The notes: a model not told the origin generated them from the sequence alone. Positions 8,379-17,483 are shown, numbered from the stretch's first letter. The stretch is DNA of 64,000 nucleotides from Neisseria lisongii (GCF_028463985.1 NZ_CP116766.1:1302001-1366000), one strand, 5' to 3'. Made by a program: numbers and translations.

Positions 8379-8500
8379 ATTTGGTGGATTCACTATACAT
8401 TTTCAAATCGGCTGAAAAAAAGATATTTAACGGTTGATTGGTCAACATGATAAGCCTAAAAAACAGAATGCAAAAAATTTTTCCCAACTATATCTGAAAA

Positions 8501-8537
8501 CTAGGCCGTCTGAAAATCAGATTTTCAGACGGCCTAG
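8501..8537. terminator. Inverted uptake-sequence pair behind icd
   Basis: CTAGGCCGTCTGAAAAT and its inverse form a near-perfect hairpin 30 bases past the icd stop codon on the minus strand. Confidence 0.75.
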
Positions 8538-8566
8538 TTTTCAATCAAACCAAATATTTGTATTGA

Positions 8567-10792
8567 TTACAGCGCTGCCAATGCGGCGTTGAATGTGGCG
8601 CTTGGGCGCATGGCTTGGGCGGCGGCTTGGGCATCGGCGGCGTAATAGCCTTGGATATCGACTGCTTTGCCCTGAACTTCTGCCAATTCTGCGGTGATTT
8701 TGGCTTCGTTTTCGCTCAAGGTGGCGGCCAATGGTGCGAATTTGGCTTTCAATTCGGCATCTTGGTTTTGTGCGGCCAAGGCTTGCGCCCAATAGAGGGC
8801 AATGTAGAAATGGCTGCCTCGGTTGTCGAGTTCGCCGGCTTTGCGTTTCGGCGATTTGTCGTTCAGCAGTAATTGTTCGGTTGCTGCGTCCAAGGTGTCT
8901 GCCAATACTTGGGCTTTGCTGTTGCCGGTTTTTTGTGCCAGATGTTCCAGCGATACTGCCAGTGCCAAAAATTCGCCCAAAGAGTCCCAACGCAGGTGGT
9001 TTTCTTCGAGGAATTGTTGGACGTGTTTCGGTGCAGAGCCGCCGGCACCGGTTTCAAACATGCCGCCGCCGTTCATCAGTGGCACGATGGAGAGCATTTT
9101 GGCGCTGGTACCCAGTTCCAAAATCGGGAACAGGTCGGTCAGGTAGTCGCGCAATACGTTGCCGGTTACGGAGATGGTGTCCTCACCGTTTTTCAGGCGC
9201 TGCAGGGTGAATTTGGTGGCTTCTACCGGCGCTAGGATGCGGATATCCAAGCCGTTGGTGTCCAAATCGGCCAGATAGGTATTGACTTTGTTAATCAGGC
9301 TCTTGTCGTGCGGACGGTTTTCATCAAGCCAGAATACGGCGGGGGTGTTGCTCAGGCGTGAACGGTTTACGGCGAGTTGAACCCAGTCTTTTACCGGTGC
9401 GTCTTTGGTTTGGCACATGCGCCAGATGTCGCCGGCTTCGACTTCGTGCTGCATCAGTACTTTGCCGGAAGCGTCCACTACTTCTACTTTGCCGTCGGCT
9501 TGGATTTCAAAGGTTTTGTCGTGTGAGCCGTATTCTTCGGCGGCTTGCGCCATCAGGCCGACATTCGGCACAGTACCCATGGTGGTCGGGTCGAATGCGC
9601 CGTTTTCACGACAGAAGTCGATGGTTGCCTGATATACGCCGGCATAGCTGCTGTCCGGAATCACGGCTTTGGTGTCTTGGGCTTTGCCTTCTTTGTCCCA
9701 CATGCGGCCGGAATTGCGGATCATGGCCGGCATGGAAGCGTCCACAATCACATCGCTCGGAACGTGCAGATTGGTAATGCCCTTGTCGGAATCAACCATG
9801 GCCAAATCAGGATTGGCGGCGTAAACGGCGGCGATTTCGGCTTCGACGGCGGCACGGGTTTCAGACGGCAATTTGTCGAGGTTGGCCAGCAGATTGCCGA
9901 AACCGTTGTTTACATTGACACCGGCGGCGGCAAGTTCTGCGCCGAATTTTTCAAATACCGGTGCAAAAAAGGCTTTAACGGCGTGTCCGAAAATAATCGG
10001 ATCGGACACTTTCATCATGGTGGCTTTCATGTGCAGCGAGAACAATACGCCTTTGGCTTTGGCATCTTGCACTTGTTCTGCCAAAAATGCCAGCAGGGCT
10101 TTTTTGCTCATCACGGTGGCATCGATAATTTCGCCTGCTTTCAGCGCCACCGGTTTGCGCAGGGCTTTTTGATTGCCCTGTTTGTCGGTGAACAGAATCG
10201 ATACTTCGCCCGCTTCGGGTACGGTAACAGATTGTTCGTTATGGAAAAAGTCGCCGCTTTGCATGGTGGAAACGTGGGTTTTGGAATCTTTGCTCCAAGC
10301 GCCCATGCTGTGCGGATTTTTCTTGGCAAAATTTTTCACAGCTTTCGGAGCGCGGCGGTCAGAGTTGCCTTCGCGCAAAACAGGGTTTACGGCACTGCCT
10401 TTAATGCGGTCGTAACGTTCGCGAACGGCTTTTTCTTCGTCGGTTTGCGGGTCGGCCGGAAAATCGGGAACGGCAAAGCCCTTGCTCTGTAATTCTTTAA
10501 TGGCGGCGGTCAGCTGCGGCACGGAAGCGCTGATGTTCGGCAATTTGATTACGTTGGCATCAGGCTGTTTGACCAGTTCGCCCAGTTCTGCCAAGGCATC
10601 GACTACACGCTGCTCAGGCTGCAGAAATTCGGAGAATTGCGCCAAAATACGGCCTGCCAGCGAAATATCGCTGGTTTTTACGTCCACGCCGGCTTCTTTG
10701 GTAAACGCCTGCACAATCGGCAACAGGGATTGGGTTGCCAATGCAGGCGCTTCGTCGGTATGGGTATAGATAATGGTGGCTTTGCTAGTCAT
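8567..10792 (-). CDS. icd: Isocitrate dehydrogenase (NADP+), monomeric type
   Basis: A 741-residue cytosolic enzyme of the TCA cycle: isocitrate plus NADP+ gives 2-oxoglutarate, CO2 and NADPH. Length and sequence (MTSKATIIYTHTDEAPALAT at the N-terminus, NTYLADLDTNGLDIRIL and LELGTSAKMLSIVPLMNGGG in the C-terminal half) match the monomeric IDH-II class, unrelated in fold arrangement to the homodimeric E. coli enzyme. The start at 10792 has AGAG eight bases upstream; 25 codons of open frame further up are not family sequence. The gene stands alone between repeat regions. Confidence 0.95.
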   Translation of the reverse strand: MTSKATIIYTHTDEAPALATQSLLPIVQAFTKEAGVDVKTSDISLAGRILAQFSEFLQPEQRVVDALAELGELVKQPDANVIKLPNISASVPQLTAAIKELQSKGFAVPDFPADPQTDEEKAVRERYDRIKGSAVNPVLREGNSDRRAPKAVKNFAKKNPHSMGAWSKDSKTHVSTMQSGDFFHNEQSVTVPEAGEVSILFTDKQGNQKALRKPVALKAGEIIDATVMSKKALLAFLAEQVQDAKAKGVLFSLHMKATMMKVSDPIIFGHAVKAFFAPVFEKFGAELAAAGVNVNNGFGNLLANLDKLPSETRAAVEAEIAAVYAANPDLAMVDSDKGITNLHVPSDVIVDASMPAMIRNSGRMWDKEGKAQDTKAVIPDSSYAGVYQATIDFCRENGAFDPTTMGTVPNVGLMAQAAEEYGSHDKTFEIQADGKVEVVDASGKVLMQHEVEAGDIWRMCQTKDAPVKDWVQLAVNRSRLSNTPAVFWLDENRPHDKSLINKVNTYLADLDTNGLDIRILAPVEATKFTLQRLKNGEDTISVTGNVLRDYLTDLFPILELGTSAKMLSIVPLMNGGGMFETGAGGSAPKHVQQFLEENHLRWDSLGEFLALAVSLEHLAQKTGNSKAQVLADTLDAATEQLLLNDKSPKRKAGELDNRGSHFYIALYWAQALAAQNQDAELKAKFAPLAATLSENEAKITAELAEVQGKAVDIQGYYAADAQAAAQAMRPSATFNAALAAL

Positions 10793-10975
10793 AGATATTC
10801 TCTTGTAGGTTGTTGGGGTTTTTCTTTTATACACCCGATGCAGCAGTTTGTGCCTTTCGGTATGCAATAGCGGTTTTATTATGGCATATTTTGCAGAATA
10901 TGGGGAAGATTTTGGATATGGCTTATTTGTTGTCTGTTTTCAGACGGCAATATCGTGAAATAATCAGAAAAAGAT

Positions 10976-11114
10976 TATAGTGAAATAACCTAAAAAATAT
11001 GACACCGCAGCGAGCCACCCTTCCCCTAACCCCTTCCCTCCAGCGGGACGGGGAACAGTGTGCAGGTGGCATTAGCTTACTGGCTTGTACAGAAAATTCA
11101 GCGTTTTAACTATA
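10976..11114 (+). mobile_element. MITE-2 copy (139 bp)
   Basis: Starts TATAGTGAAATAACC, contains AATATGACACCGCAGCGAGC and CCAGCGGGACGGGGAACAG, and ends GTTTTAACTATA. The same layout recurs at 38336-38494 and, inverted, at 45359-45501. TATA at both ends points to IS630-like mobilisation. Confidence 0.7.
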
Positions 11115-11232
11115 TACAACGCAGCGAACCACTCATTCCCTAAGCCCTTCCCGCTTTAGTGAACTCACTTTCTTAACAACATGCCGTCTGAAAACTGTTT
11201 ATGTCTGTTTTCAGACGGCCTTACATAAAAAC

Positions 11233-11263
11233 GGATACCCGTTTCAGGTATCCGTTTTTTGTT
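11233..11263 (-). terminator. Probable terminator of the rimP-nusA-infB operon
   Basis: AAAAACGGATACC and GGTATCCGTTTTT form a 13-bp stem with a short loop (GTTTCA), about 10 bases past the infB stop codon on the minus strand; the A-run on the plus strand gives a U-tract in the transcript. Confidence 0.85.
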
Positions 11264-11272
11264 TTCACTGTA

Positions 11273-14065
11273 TTACAGCGAACGTGCCACTTCGACAATG
11301 TCGAAACATTCGAGTTGGTCGCCTTCCAAGATTTCGTTGTAGCCCTTAATCATCAGGCCGCATTCAAAGCCCATGCGGACTTCTTTAACGTCGTCTTTAA
11401 AGCGTTTCAACGAAGAAAGTTCGCCGGTATGAATCACCACGTTGTTGCGGATCAGGCGGACGTGGGAATCCCGTTTCACTACGCCGTCGGTTACCATACA
11501 GCCTGCGATGTTGCCGACTTTGGATACGCTGATAACTTGGCGGATTTCCACAGTACCGGTGATTTGTTCTTTCTCTTCCGGTGCCAACATGCCGCTCATC
11601 GCTGCTTTCACATCGTCAATCGCATCGTAGATGATGTTGTAGTAGCGGATTTCGACGCTTTCGTTTTCCGCCAGTTTGCGGGCGGAAGCGTCGGCACGCA
11701 CGTTAAAGCCGATGATGAATGCGCCGGAAGCAATCGCCAGATTGACATCGCTCTCGGTAATACCGCCCACGCCGCTGTGCAATACGTTCACTTTCACTTC
11801 GTCGGTGGACAGTTTTTTCAGGCTGCCCGACAAGGCTTCGTACGAACCCTGTACGTCGGCTTTGATAATCACCGACAGGGATTGGGCTTGGTTTTCGCCC
11901 ATATTGTTGAACATATTTTCCAGTTTCGCCGCCTGCTGTTTCGCCAGACGAACATCACGGTATTTGCCTTGGCGGAACAGGGCGATTTCGCGGGCTTTTT
12001 TCTCGTCGGCCAACACCATAGCGTCTTCGCCGGCGTTCGGCACATCGGACAGACCAAGAATTTCGACAGGAATGGAAGGACCGGCTTCAGTAATTTGTTT
12101 GCCGTTTTCATCGGTCATGGCACGGATTTTACCGAATGCCGTACCCGCCAGCAGCATATCGCCTTTTTTCAGCGTACCACTTTGCACCAGCAGCGTTGCC
12201 ACTGCACCACGGCCTTTGTCCAAGCGGGCTTCGACAATAATGCCTTTGGCCGGCGCTTCCACAGGTGCGGTCAGTTCCAGCACTTCGGCTTCCAGCAGCA
12301 CGGCTTCCAGCAACGCATCAATATTCAGACCCTGTTTGGCCGATACATCGACAAACTGCACATCGCCGCCCCACTCGTCCGGCACGACTTCGTGCGCCGT
12401 CAATTCTTGGCGGATACGTTCCGGATTGGCGGAATCTTTATCGATTTTATTGACGGCAACCACCATCGGCACGCCCGCCGCTTTGGCATGGGCAATCGCC
12501 TCGATGGTTTGCGGCATCACGCCGTCGTCGGCGGCCACCACCAGAATCACAATGTCGGTCGCTTTCGCACCGCGGGCGCGCATGGCGGTAAACGCTTCGT
12601 GGCCCGGAGTATCCAAGAAAGTAATCACGCCGCGAGGGGTTTCAACGTGGTAGGCACCGATATGCTGGGTAATGCCGCCCGCTTCGCCCTGTACCACTTT
12701 GGCACGGCGGATATAGTCGAGCAGCGAGGTTTTACCGTGATCGACGTGGCCCATAACAGTTACCACCGGCGGACGTGGCAAGGCTTCGGCTTCCACCGCT
12801 TCCGCACCTTCGTCCAAGAAGGCTTCCGGATCGTCGGCGGCGGCCGGTTTGCCGATATGGCCCAATTCTTCCACCACAATCAAGGCGGTGTCTTGGTCGA
12901 TGGATTGGTTGATGGTTACCATCATGCCCATTTTCATCAGGGCTTTGACTACTTCCACGCCTTTGACCGCCATTTTGTGTGCCAAATCGGCAACGGTAAT
13001 GGTTTCGGGAACCAAAACTTCGTGTACCACAGGCTCGGTCGGTGCTTGGAAAGCATGTTGGTTCGGCTCAAGTTTGAGCTGTTTTTTGCCTTTTTTACCG
13101 CCGCGTACACGCTCTTCCTGAGCGGTATTGCGGCCGTTGCGGCCTTTGGCGGCCTTACCGCGCGGACGTTCGTCGTCGTGGTTGCGGCGTTCGTCTTTTT
13201 TGGCTTTGCCTGCGGCGGGTTTTTCAACAACAGCAGCAGGGGCATTTTCAGACGGCTTGCTCGGTTTGGCAGTACGGTTTTCCATCGACTTGCCTTGCTC
13301 GGCGGCTTTGGCATCCTGCAATGCCTGCTGTTTTACCGCTTCACGGCGTGCCTGACGTTCTTGTTTTTCACGCAGCAGGGCTTCCTGATGCGCACGCAGG
13401 GCGGCGGCACGGCGTGCTTCTTCGTCACGCTGTGCCTGTTCTTCGGCACTGACCACCGGCTGCGGCGTTTCTACCGGAGCGGCTTTTTTCACGTCTTTGC
13501 CTTTGGCGGCTTTTTCCGCTTTCGGTTTGGCGTTTTTGGCTTTTTCAGACGGCTTGTCTGCTTTTTCCGCTGCTTTTTCTACCGGTTTTTCAACTGGTTC
13601 CGCAGCAGCTTTGGTTTCGCTTTGTGCTTTTGCCGCTTTCAGTTTTTCCGCTTCGGCTTGGGCTTTGGCTTTTTCGGCCGCTGCTTTTTCGGCGGCTTCC
13701 CGCTCGGCCTGTTCTTTGGCGGCTTTTTCCGCTTCGGCCTTCTGCTGCGCCTCGGCTTTTTGTTTGGCTTGGGCGGCAAGTTCTTCGGCTGACGGAATCG
13801 CTACTGTGCGGCGGCTGCGGCGGGTTTCCACTTTCACGCCCGCTACTTGGCTGACTTCGGTTTTGGTACGGCGTACGCTCAATACCTGCCCGGCATCACG
13901 GCCGTTTTTCTTTTGCAGATAAGCGTTGAGCAGCTGTTTGTCTTCCAGCGTCAGACTGTCGCCGCCGCTGTTTTTTTCAACACCGGCACTTTTCAGCTGT
14001 TGCAATAAATCATCAACCGGTTTGTTCAGTTCGGCGGCAAATTGTTCTACTGTCGTGTTATTCAT
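11273..14065 (-). CDS. infB: Translation initiation factor IF-2
   Basis: A 930-residue GTPase that delivers initiator tRNA to the 30S subunit and promotes subunit joining. The N-terminal IF2 domain (MNNTTVEQFAAELNKPVDDL) is followed by a long Lys/Ala/Glu-rich linker (about residues 80-330), then the G domain: G1 GHVDHGKTSL, G3 DTPGHEAFTAMRARGA, G4 NKID. Then come domains II, III and IV, the last binding fMet-tRNA. It is the third gene of rimP-nusA-infB, 12 bases after nusA. The biased linker produces an 863-codon open frame on the opposite strand, which is a shadow. Confidence 0.98.
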   Translation of the reverse strand: MNNTTVEQFAAELNKPVDDLLQQLKSAGVEKNSGGDSLTLEDKQLLNAYLQKKNGRDAGQVLSVRRTKTEVSQVAGVKVETRRSRRTVAIPSAEELAAQAKQKAEAQQKAEAEKAAKEQAEREAAEKAAAEKAKAQAEAEKLKAAKAQSETKAAAEPVEKPVEKAAEKADKPSEKAKNAKPKAEKAAKGKDVKKAAPVETPQPVVSAEEQAQRDEEARRAAALRAHQEALLREKQERQARREAVKQQALQDAKAAEQGKSMENRTAKPSKPSENAPAAVVEKPAAGKAKKDERRNHDDERPRGKAAKGRNGRNTAQEERVRGGKKGKKQLKLEPNQHAFQAPTEPVVHEVLVPETITVADLAHKMAVKGVEVVKALMKMGMMVTINQSIDQDTALIVVEELGHIGKPAAADDPEAFLDEGAEAVEAEALPRPPVVTVMGHVDHGKTSLLDYIRRAKVVQGEAGGITQHIGAYHVETPRGVITFLDTPGHEAFTAMRARGAKATDIVILVVAADDGVMPQTIEAIAHAKAAGVPMVVAVNKIDKDSANPERIRQELTAHEVVPDEWGGDVQFVDVSAKQGLNIDALLEAVLLEAEVLELTAPVEAPAKGIIVEARLDKGRGAVATLLVQSGTLKKGDMLLAGTAFGKIRAMTDENGKQITEAGPSIPVEILGLSDVPNAGEDAMVLADEKKAREIALFRQGKYRDVRLAKQQAAKLENMFNNMGENQAQSLSVIIKADVQGSYEALSGSLKKLSTDEVKVNVLHSGVGGITESDVNLAIASGAFIIGFNVRADASARKLAENESVEIRYYNIIYDAIDDVKAAMSGMLAPEEKEQITGTVEIRQVISVSKVGNIAGCMVTDGVVKRDSHVRLIRNNVVIHTGELSSLKRFKDDVKEVRMGFECGLMIKGYNEILEGDQLECFDIVEVARSL

Positions 14066-14077
14066 CTATCTACCCCC

Positions 14078-15574
14078 TTATTGGTTTTCGGCAAACCAGT
14101 GTTCCCGTGCCGCCAAAATCACTTTTTTGGCTTCTTCTTCGGTAATACCGGTAATTTCAATCAATTCATCCACTGCCAACTCTGCCAGATCGTCCCGGTT
14201 GGTGATACCGGCCTGCGCCAAGTCGTGCAGCATATCGGTATCCATACCGTCGAGCGTGCGCATGTCTTCCGCCACTTCGTCCAGTTTTTCTTCCGAAGCA
14301 ATCGCCAGCGTCAGAATCGCATCACGGGCACGGTTGCGCAGGGCTTCTACCAATTCTTCATCGAAGCCGTCGATTTCCAGCAGTTCGGCGGCCGGCACAT
14401 ACGCTACTTCTTCCAAAGTGGCAAAGCCTTCCTGCACCAGAATATCGGCGGTTTCTTCGTCAAGGTTCAGATGTTCGGTAAACAGGCTGCGGATTGCAGC
14501 GTCTTCGGCGGCGTTGCGCTCGTCTGCTTCGGCAACCGTCATAATATTCAGCTGCCAGCCGGTCAAATCGGATGCCAAACGTACGTTTTGACCGCCCCGA
14601 CCGATGGCCAGCGCCAGCTGGTCTTCCGCCACAATCACATCGACAGAATGTTTGTCTTCGTCAATCAGAATGCGGGTAACTTCCGCAGGCGACAGGGCGT
14701 TAATCACAAACTGTGCGGTTTCCGGCGACCACAGCACCACATCGATACGCTCGCCGGACAATTCGTTGGAAACGGCATTGACACGGGAACCCCGCACGCC
14801 GATACAGGTGCCTTGCGGATCAATGCGTTGATCGTTGGCTTTCACCGCCACTTTGGCACGCTGACCCGGATCACGGGCAACTTCACGGATTTCCAACAGG
14901 CCGTCGGCAATTTCCGGCACTTCCATTTCATACAGTTTCGCCAGAAAATCTTTAGACGTACGGCTCAAAATCACCTGTTTGCGGCCGGTGTTGCCGATTT
15001 CGTCCACCCGCAGAAACAGCGTGCGGATACGGTCGCCGGTGCGGAAGTTTTCACGGGGAATCATTTGTTCCCTCGGCAACAAAGCGTCCAAACGACCGAT
15101 TTCGACAATAATGCCGTGGCGCTCGATGCGTTTCACCGTACCCATTACAATGTCTTCTTTGCGGGCCAAGAATTCGTTGAGAATCTGTTCCCGCTCGGCA
15201 TCGCGGATGCGCTGCAGAATAATCTGTTTGGCGGTTTGTGCAGCTTGGCGGCCGAAGCCTTCGTTTTCGAGCTGCTCTTCGTAATATTCGCCGATTTGAA
15301 TGGTTGTACCCGGAATTTCTTCCTGAATTTCTTCGATGGTTTTTTCCACGTCCGGATAGGTATAGTCTTCGTCGGCAACAATCAGCCAGCGGCGGAAGGT
15401 GCGGTATTCGCCGGTTTCACGGTCGATTTCCACACGCACGTCCATGTGTTCCCGGTTGGCTTTTTTCTTGGCGGCGGTGGACAGGGCAAATTCCAATGCC
15501 TCAAACACCACTTCCGCTTCTACGTTTTTCTCACTCGCCAGCGCTTCGGCCAGCTGCAACATTTCACGACTCAT
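14078..15574 (-). CDS. nusA: Transcription termination/antitermination factor NusA
   Basis: A 498-residue RNA polymerase-binding protein controlling pausing, termination and antitermination. It has the N-terminal domain (MSREMLQLAEALASEKN), S1 domain (MGTVKRIERHGIIVEIGRLD near residue 135), KH domains (GVRGSRVNAVSNELSGERID and LAIGRGGQNVRLAS), and two C-terminal acidic helix-hairpin repeats as in proteobacteria. I prefer the ATG at 15574, which has GGAG 10-11 bases upstream; a TTG at 15583 is in frame but too close to that site. Middle gene of rimP-nusA-infB. Confidence 0.97.
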   Translation of the reverse strand: MSREMLQLAEALASEKNVEAEVVFEALEFALSTAAKKKANREHMDVRVEIDRETGEYRTFRRWLIVADEDYTYPDVEKTIEEIQEEIPGTTIQIGEYYEEQLENEGFGRQAAQTAKQIILQRIRDAEREQILNEFLARKEDIVMGTVKRIERHGIIVEIGRLDALLPREQMIPRENFRTGDRIRTLFLRVDEIGNTGRKQVILSRTSKDFLAKLYEMEVPEIADGLLEIREVARDPGQRAKVAVKANDQRIDPQGTCIGVRGSRVNAVSNELSGERIDVVLWSPETAQFVINALSPAEVTRILIDEDKHSVDVIVAEDQLALAIGRGGQNVRLASDLTGWQLNIMTVAEADERNAAEDAAIRSLFTEHLNLDEETADILVQEGFATLEEVAYVPAAELLEIDGFDEELVEALRNRARDAILTLAIASEEKLDEVAEDMRTLDGMDTDMLHDLAQAGITNRDDLAELAVDELIEITGITEEEAKKVILAAREHWFAENQ

Positions 15575-15603
15575 CTTGTTCAATCTCCAGTATCCGGTAT
15601 GTT

Positions 15604-16035
15604 TTAAAATTTAAATTCGGGACGCAGACGCGCTTTGTCGATATTGCCGATTTCGATGGCAACGGTTTTGCCGTCAAACGAAAGGCTGACGGTGTCGTTT
15701 TCGCAGCCTTCGATTTTGCCGATAAAGTTTTTCTGTCCGTCAATCGGCAAACGGGTTTTGATTTTTGCCTGCTGTCCGGCAAAGCGTACGAAATCGGCGG
15801 CTTTTTTCAGCGGACGGTCCAAACCGGGGCTGGAAATTTCCAGACGTTTGTAGTCCACGTCTTCCACCATAAAGACACGGCTCAGGTGGTTGCTGACGGT
15901 GGCGCAGTCTTCAACGGTAATACCGCCTTCTTTGTCGATAAAAATGCGCAAATCGCCCTGCGCCGTCAATTCGAAATCCACCAGCTCATAGCCCAAGCCC
16001 GGTAGGGTTTTGTCAAGAATGTTTTGGATATCCAT
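15604..16035 (-). CDS. rimP: Ribosome maturation factor RimP
   Basis: A 143-residue cytosolic factor needed for 30S subunit maturation. It has the family hallmark LEISSPGLDRPLKK near residue 65 and the N-terminal segment LPGLGYELVDFEL; the C-terminal SH3-like domain follows. First gene of the rimP-nusA-infB operon, whose leader holds a terminator-like hairpin (16057-16082) that could control the unit. Confidence 0.96.
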   Translation of the reverse strand: MDIQNILDKTLPGLGYELVDFELTAQGDLRIFIDKEGGITVEDCATVSNHLSRVFMVEDVDYKRLEISSPGLDRPLKKAADFVRFAGQQAKIKTRLPIDGQKNFIGKIEGCENDTVSLSFDGKTVAIEIGNIDKARLRPEFKF

Positions 16036-16056
16036 ACTGCTCCAAAGGGTAGAAAC

Positions 16057-16082
16057 AAAAAAAATGGCTCGAGGCCATTTTT
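16057..16082 (-). terminator. Terminator-like hairpin in the rimP leader (possible attenuator)
   Basis: Read on the minus strand, AAAAATGGC, a 5-base loop CTCGA, and GCCATTTTTTTT form an intrinsic-terminator shape with eight U. It ends about 22 bases before the rimP start codon, and no minus-strand gene lies upstream, so it sits in the operon's own leader. Autoregulation through NusA is an attractive but unproven explanation. Confidence 0.6.
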
Positions 16083-16177
16083 CGATAAACTGTCGTTAAA
16101 ATCGTTTGTTCCCGCACTACACCGGCATGTTTTGCCTAAAGAAACAAATGTTTTCAACTTTATGAAAAATTGCGGCT

Positions 16178-16183
16178 ATTATA
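16178..16183 (-). promoter_or_regulatory. Candidate -10 box for rimP-nusA-infB
   Basis: TATAAT on the minus strand in the context GGTTATAATAG, about 145 bases upstream of the rimP start. The -35 region at 17-bp spacing (TTCTTT) is weak. The spacer 16036-16355 otherwise holds the leader hairpin, an uptake sequence near 16260 and the serC upstream region. Confidence 0.45.
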
Positions 16184-16355
16184 ACCTGTTTCCGCAAAAA
16201 AAAGAAGCATTGATTTTAATCGGCTTTTTCCCGCTTTGACAGAGACCGGAAAACGGCATTTTCAGACGGCCTCGCCAACGCCGCCGCACTTGCGCAAACG
16301 CCCGGCTGTCTCTACAATCAAAACCCGTCTGTTTTGATTCTACAAAGGCCGAACC

Positions 16356-17462
16356 ATGTCTGCCCCTGCGATTTACAACTTCTCCGCCGGCCCCGCCGTG
16401 TTGCCCGAAGCGGTGCTGCGTACCGCCCAACAGGAAATGCTGGATTACAACGGCACCGGTTTTCCGGTGATGTCGATGAGCCACCGCTCGGAAATGTTTA
16501 TGAGCATTCTCCATCATGCCGAACAGGATTTGCGCCAACTTTTAAATATTCCGAACAACTATAAAATCCTGTTTTTACAAGGCGGCGCAACCACGCAGTT
16601 TAATATGGCGGCGATGAATCTGGCGCACGGTTTCAAACGTGCCGACGCAGTGGTAACAGGCAACTGGAGCCGCATTGCCTACGAACAGATGCAGCTTTTG
16701 GGCGATACGCAGATTCATTTGGCGGCACACGGCGGCGAGTTGTTTGACTATACCGACCTCCCCGCCCCCGATACTTGGGATATTGCGCCCGATTCGGCTT
16801 TTGTACATTTTGCCATCAACGAAACCGTCAATGGTCTGCAATATCAAGATGTACCCAAACTTTCAGACGGCATGCCGCCTTTGGTGTGCGATATGTCGAG
16901 CGAAATCCTGTCCCGCAGCTTTAATGTCGCCGATTACGGGCTGATTTACGCCGGTGCGCAAAAAAACATCGGCCCGTCCGGCGCAACCGTGGTGATTATT
17001 CGGGAAGATTTGCTAGAGCGTTGCCCGAAAAACATACCCAATGTGTTCAGCTATCGCGCCCATATCGAGAAAAACGGCATGTACAACACCCCCGCCACCT
17101 ATCCGATTTACATTTCCGGCTTGGTATTCCGCTGGCTGCAAAGTCAGGGCGGCGTAAAAAAAATCGAACAGATCAACCGCATCAAAGCCGAAACGCTCTA
17201 TTCCGCCATCGACAACAGCGGCGGTTTCTACACCAACAAAATCCACCCGAACGCCCGCTCCAAAATGAACGTCGTGTTCCAAACCCAAAGCAGCGAATTG
17301 GACAAAACCTTTGTTTTAGAAGCCGAACTGGCGGGGCTGAAACTGCTCAAAGGCTATCCTTCGGTCGGTGGGATGCGGGCCAGCATTTACAACGCCATGC
17401 CGCTCGAAGGCGTGCAGGCACTGCGTGATTTTATGCTGGATTTCCAACGCCGCTACGGCTGA
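16356..17462 (+). CDS. serC: Phosphoserine aminotransferase
   Basis: A 368-residue PLP enzyme that converts 3-phosphohydroxypyruvate and glutamate to phosphoserine and 2-oxoglutarate (serine synthesis), and acts in pyridoxal phosphate synthesis in many bacteria. Diagnostic sequences: IYNFSAGPAVLPEAVL at the N-terminus, LFLQGGATTQFNMAAMN, and the PLP lysine in YAGAQKNIGPSG near residue 200. The length is normal. A pair of uptake sequences follows at 17484-17545. Confidence 0.97.
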   Translation: MSAPAIYNFSAGPAVLPEAVLRTAQQEMLDYNGTGFPVMSMSHRSEMFMSILHHAEQDLRQLLNIPNNYKILFLQGGATTQFNMAAMNLAHGFKRADAVVTGNWSRIAYEQMQLLGDTQIHLAAHGGELFDYTDLPAPDTWDIAPDSAFVHFAINETVNGLQYQDVPKLSDGMPPLVCDMSSEILSRSFNVADYGLIYAGAQKNIGPSGATVVIIREDLLERCPKNIPNVFSYRAHIEKNGMYNTPATYPIYISGLVFRWLQSQGGVKKIEQINRIKAETLYSAIDNSGGFYTNKIHPNARSKMNVVFQTQSSELDKTFVLEAELAGLKLLKGYPSVGGMRASIYNAMPLEGVQALRDFMLDFQRRYG

Positions 17463-17483
17463 AAACCGCCATCCGCCGCAAAC

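Larger units (their letters stand above)
7298..8397 (+). mobile_element. IS630-family insertion sequence, split by a MITE
   Basis: The left end is TATAGTCAATCTACCTAAAA and the right end, read inward, is TATAGTGAATCCACCAAATT, imperfect terminal inverted repeats starting at a TA. Without the inserted MITE (195 bp plus its TA duplication) the element is about 905 bp, as expected for IS630-type elements. It carries a two-frame DDE transposase. It sits inside the glycosyltransferase remnant. Its right 57 bp recur as a remnant at 38495-38551. Confidence 0.85.
10793..11272. other. Repeat-filled spacer between icd and infB
   Basis: It holds the icd promoter area, single uptake sequences at about 10940-10950 and 11182-11193, a MITE-2 copy (10976-11114), a second partial MITE-2 fragment (CAGCGAACCACTCATTCCC, about 11120-11150), and an uptake-sequence pair (11181-11220). 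GGATACC repeats at 11233-11256 form a terminator-like hairpin behind infB. No open frame here looks real. Confidence 0.6.

Noticed and set aside
9545..10492. 315-codon plus-strand frame opposite icd
   Set aside because: Shadow of the monomeric isocitrate dehydrogenase gene.
11201..13792. 863-codon open frame on the plus strand opposite infB
   Set aside because: It is the antisense of the Lys/Ala/Glu-rich linker and G domain of IF-2. The Phe/His/Arg-rich translation has no family features and no ribosome site.
14042..15607. 521-codon plus-strand frame opposite nusA
   Set aside because: Shadow of NusA codon usage; the translation is compositionally biased and resembles nothing.
16236..16264. 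TTGACA upstream of serC as a promoter
   Set aside because: The hexamer is perfect but the position 17 bp downstream (TTTTCA, overlapping an uptake sequence) is a poor -10 box, so I did not list it.
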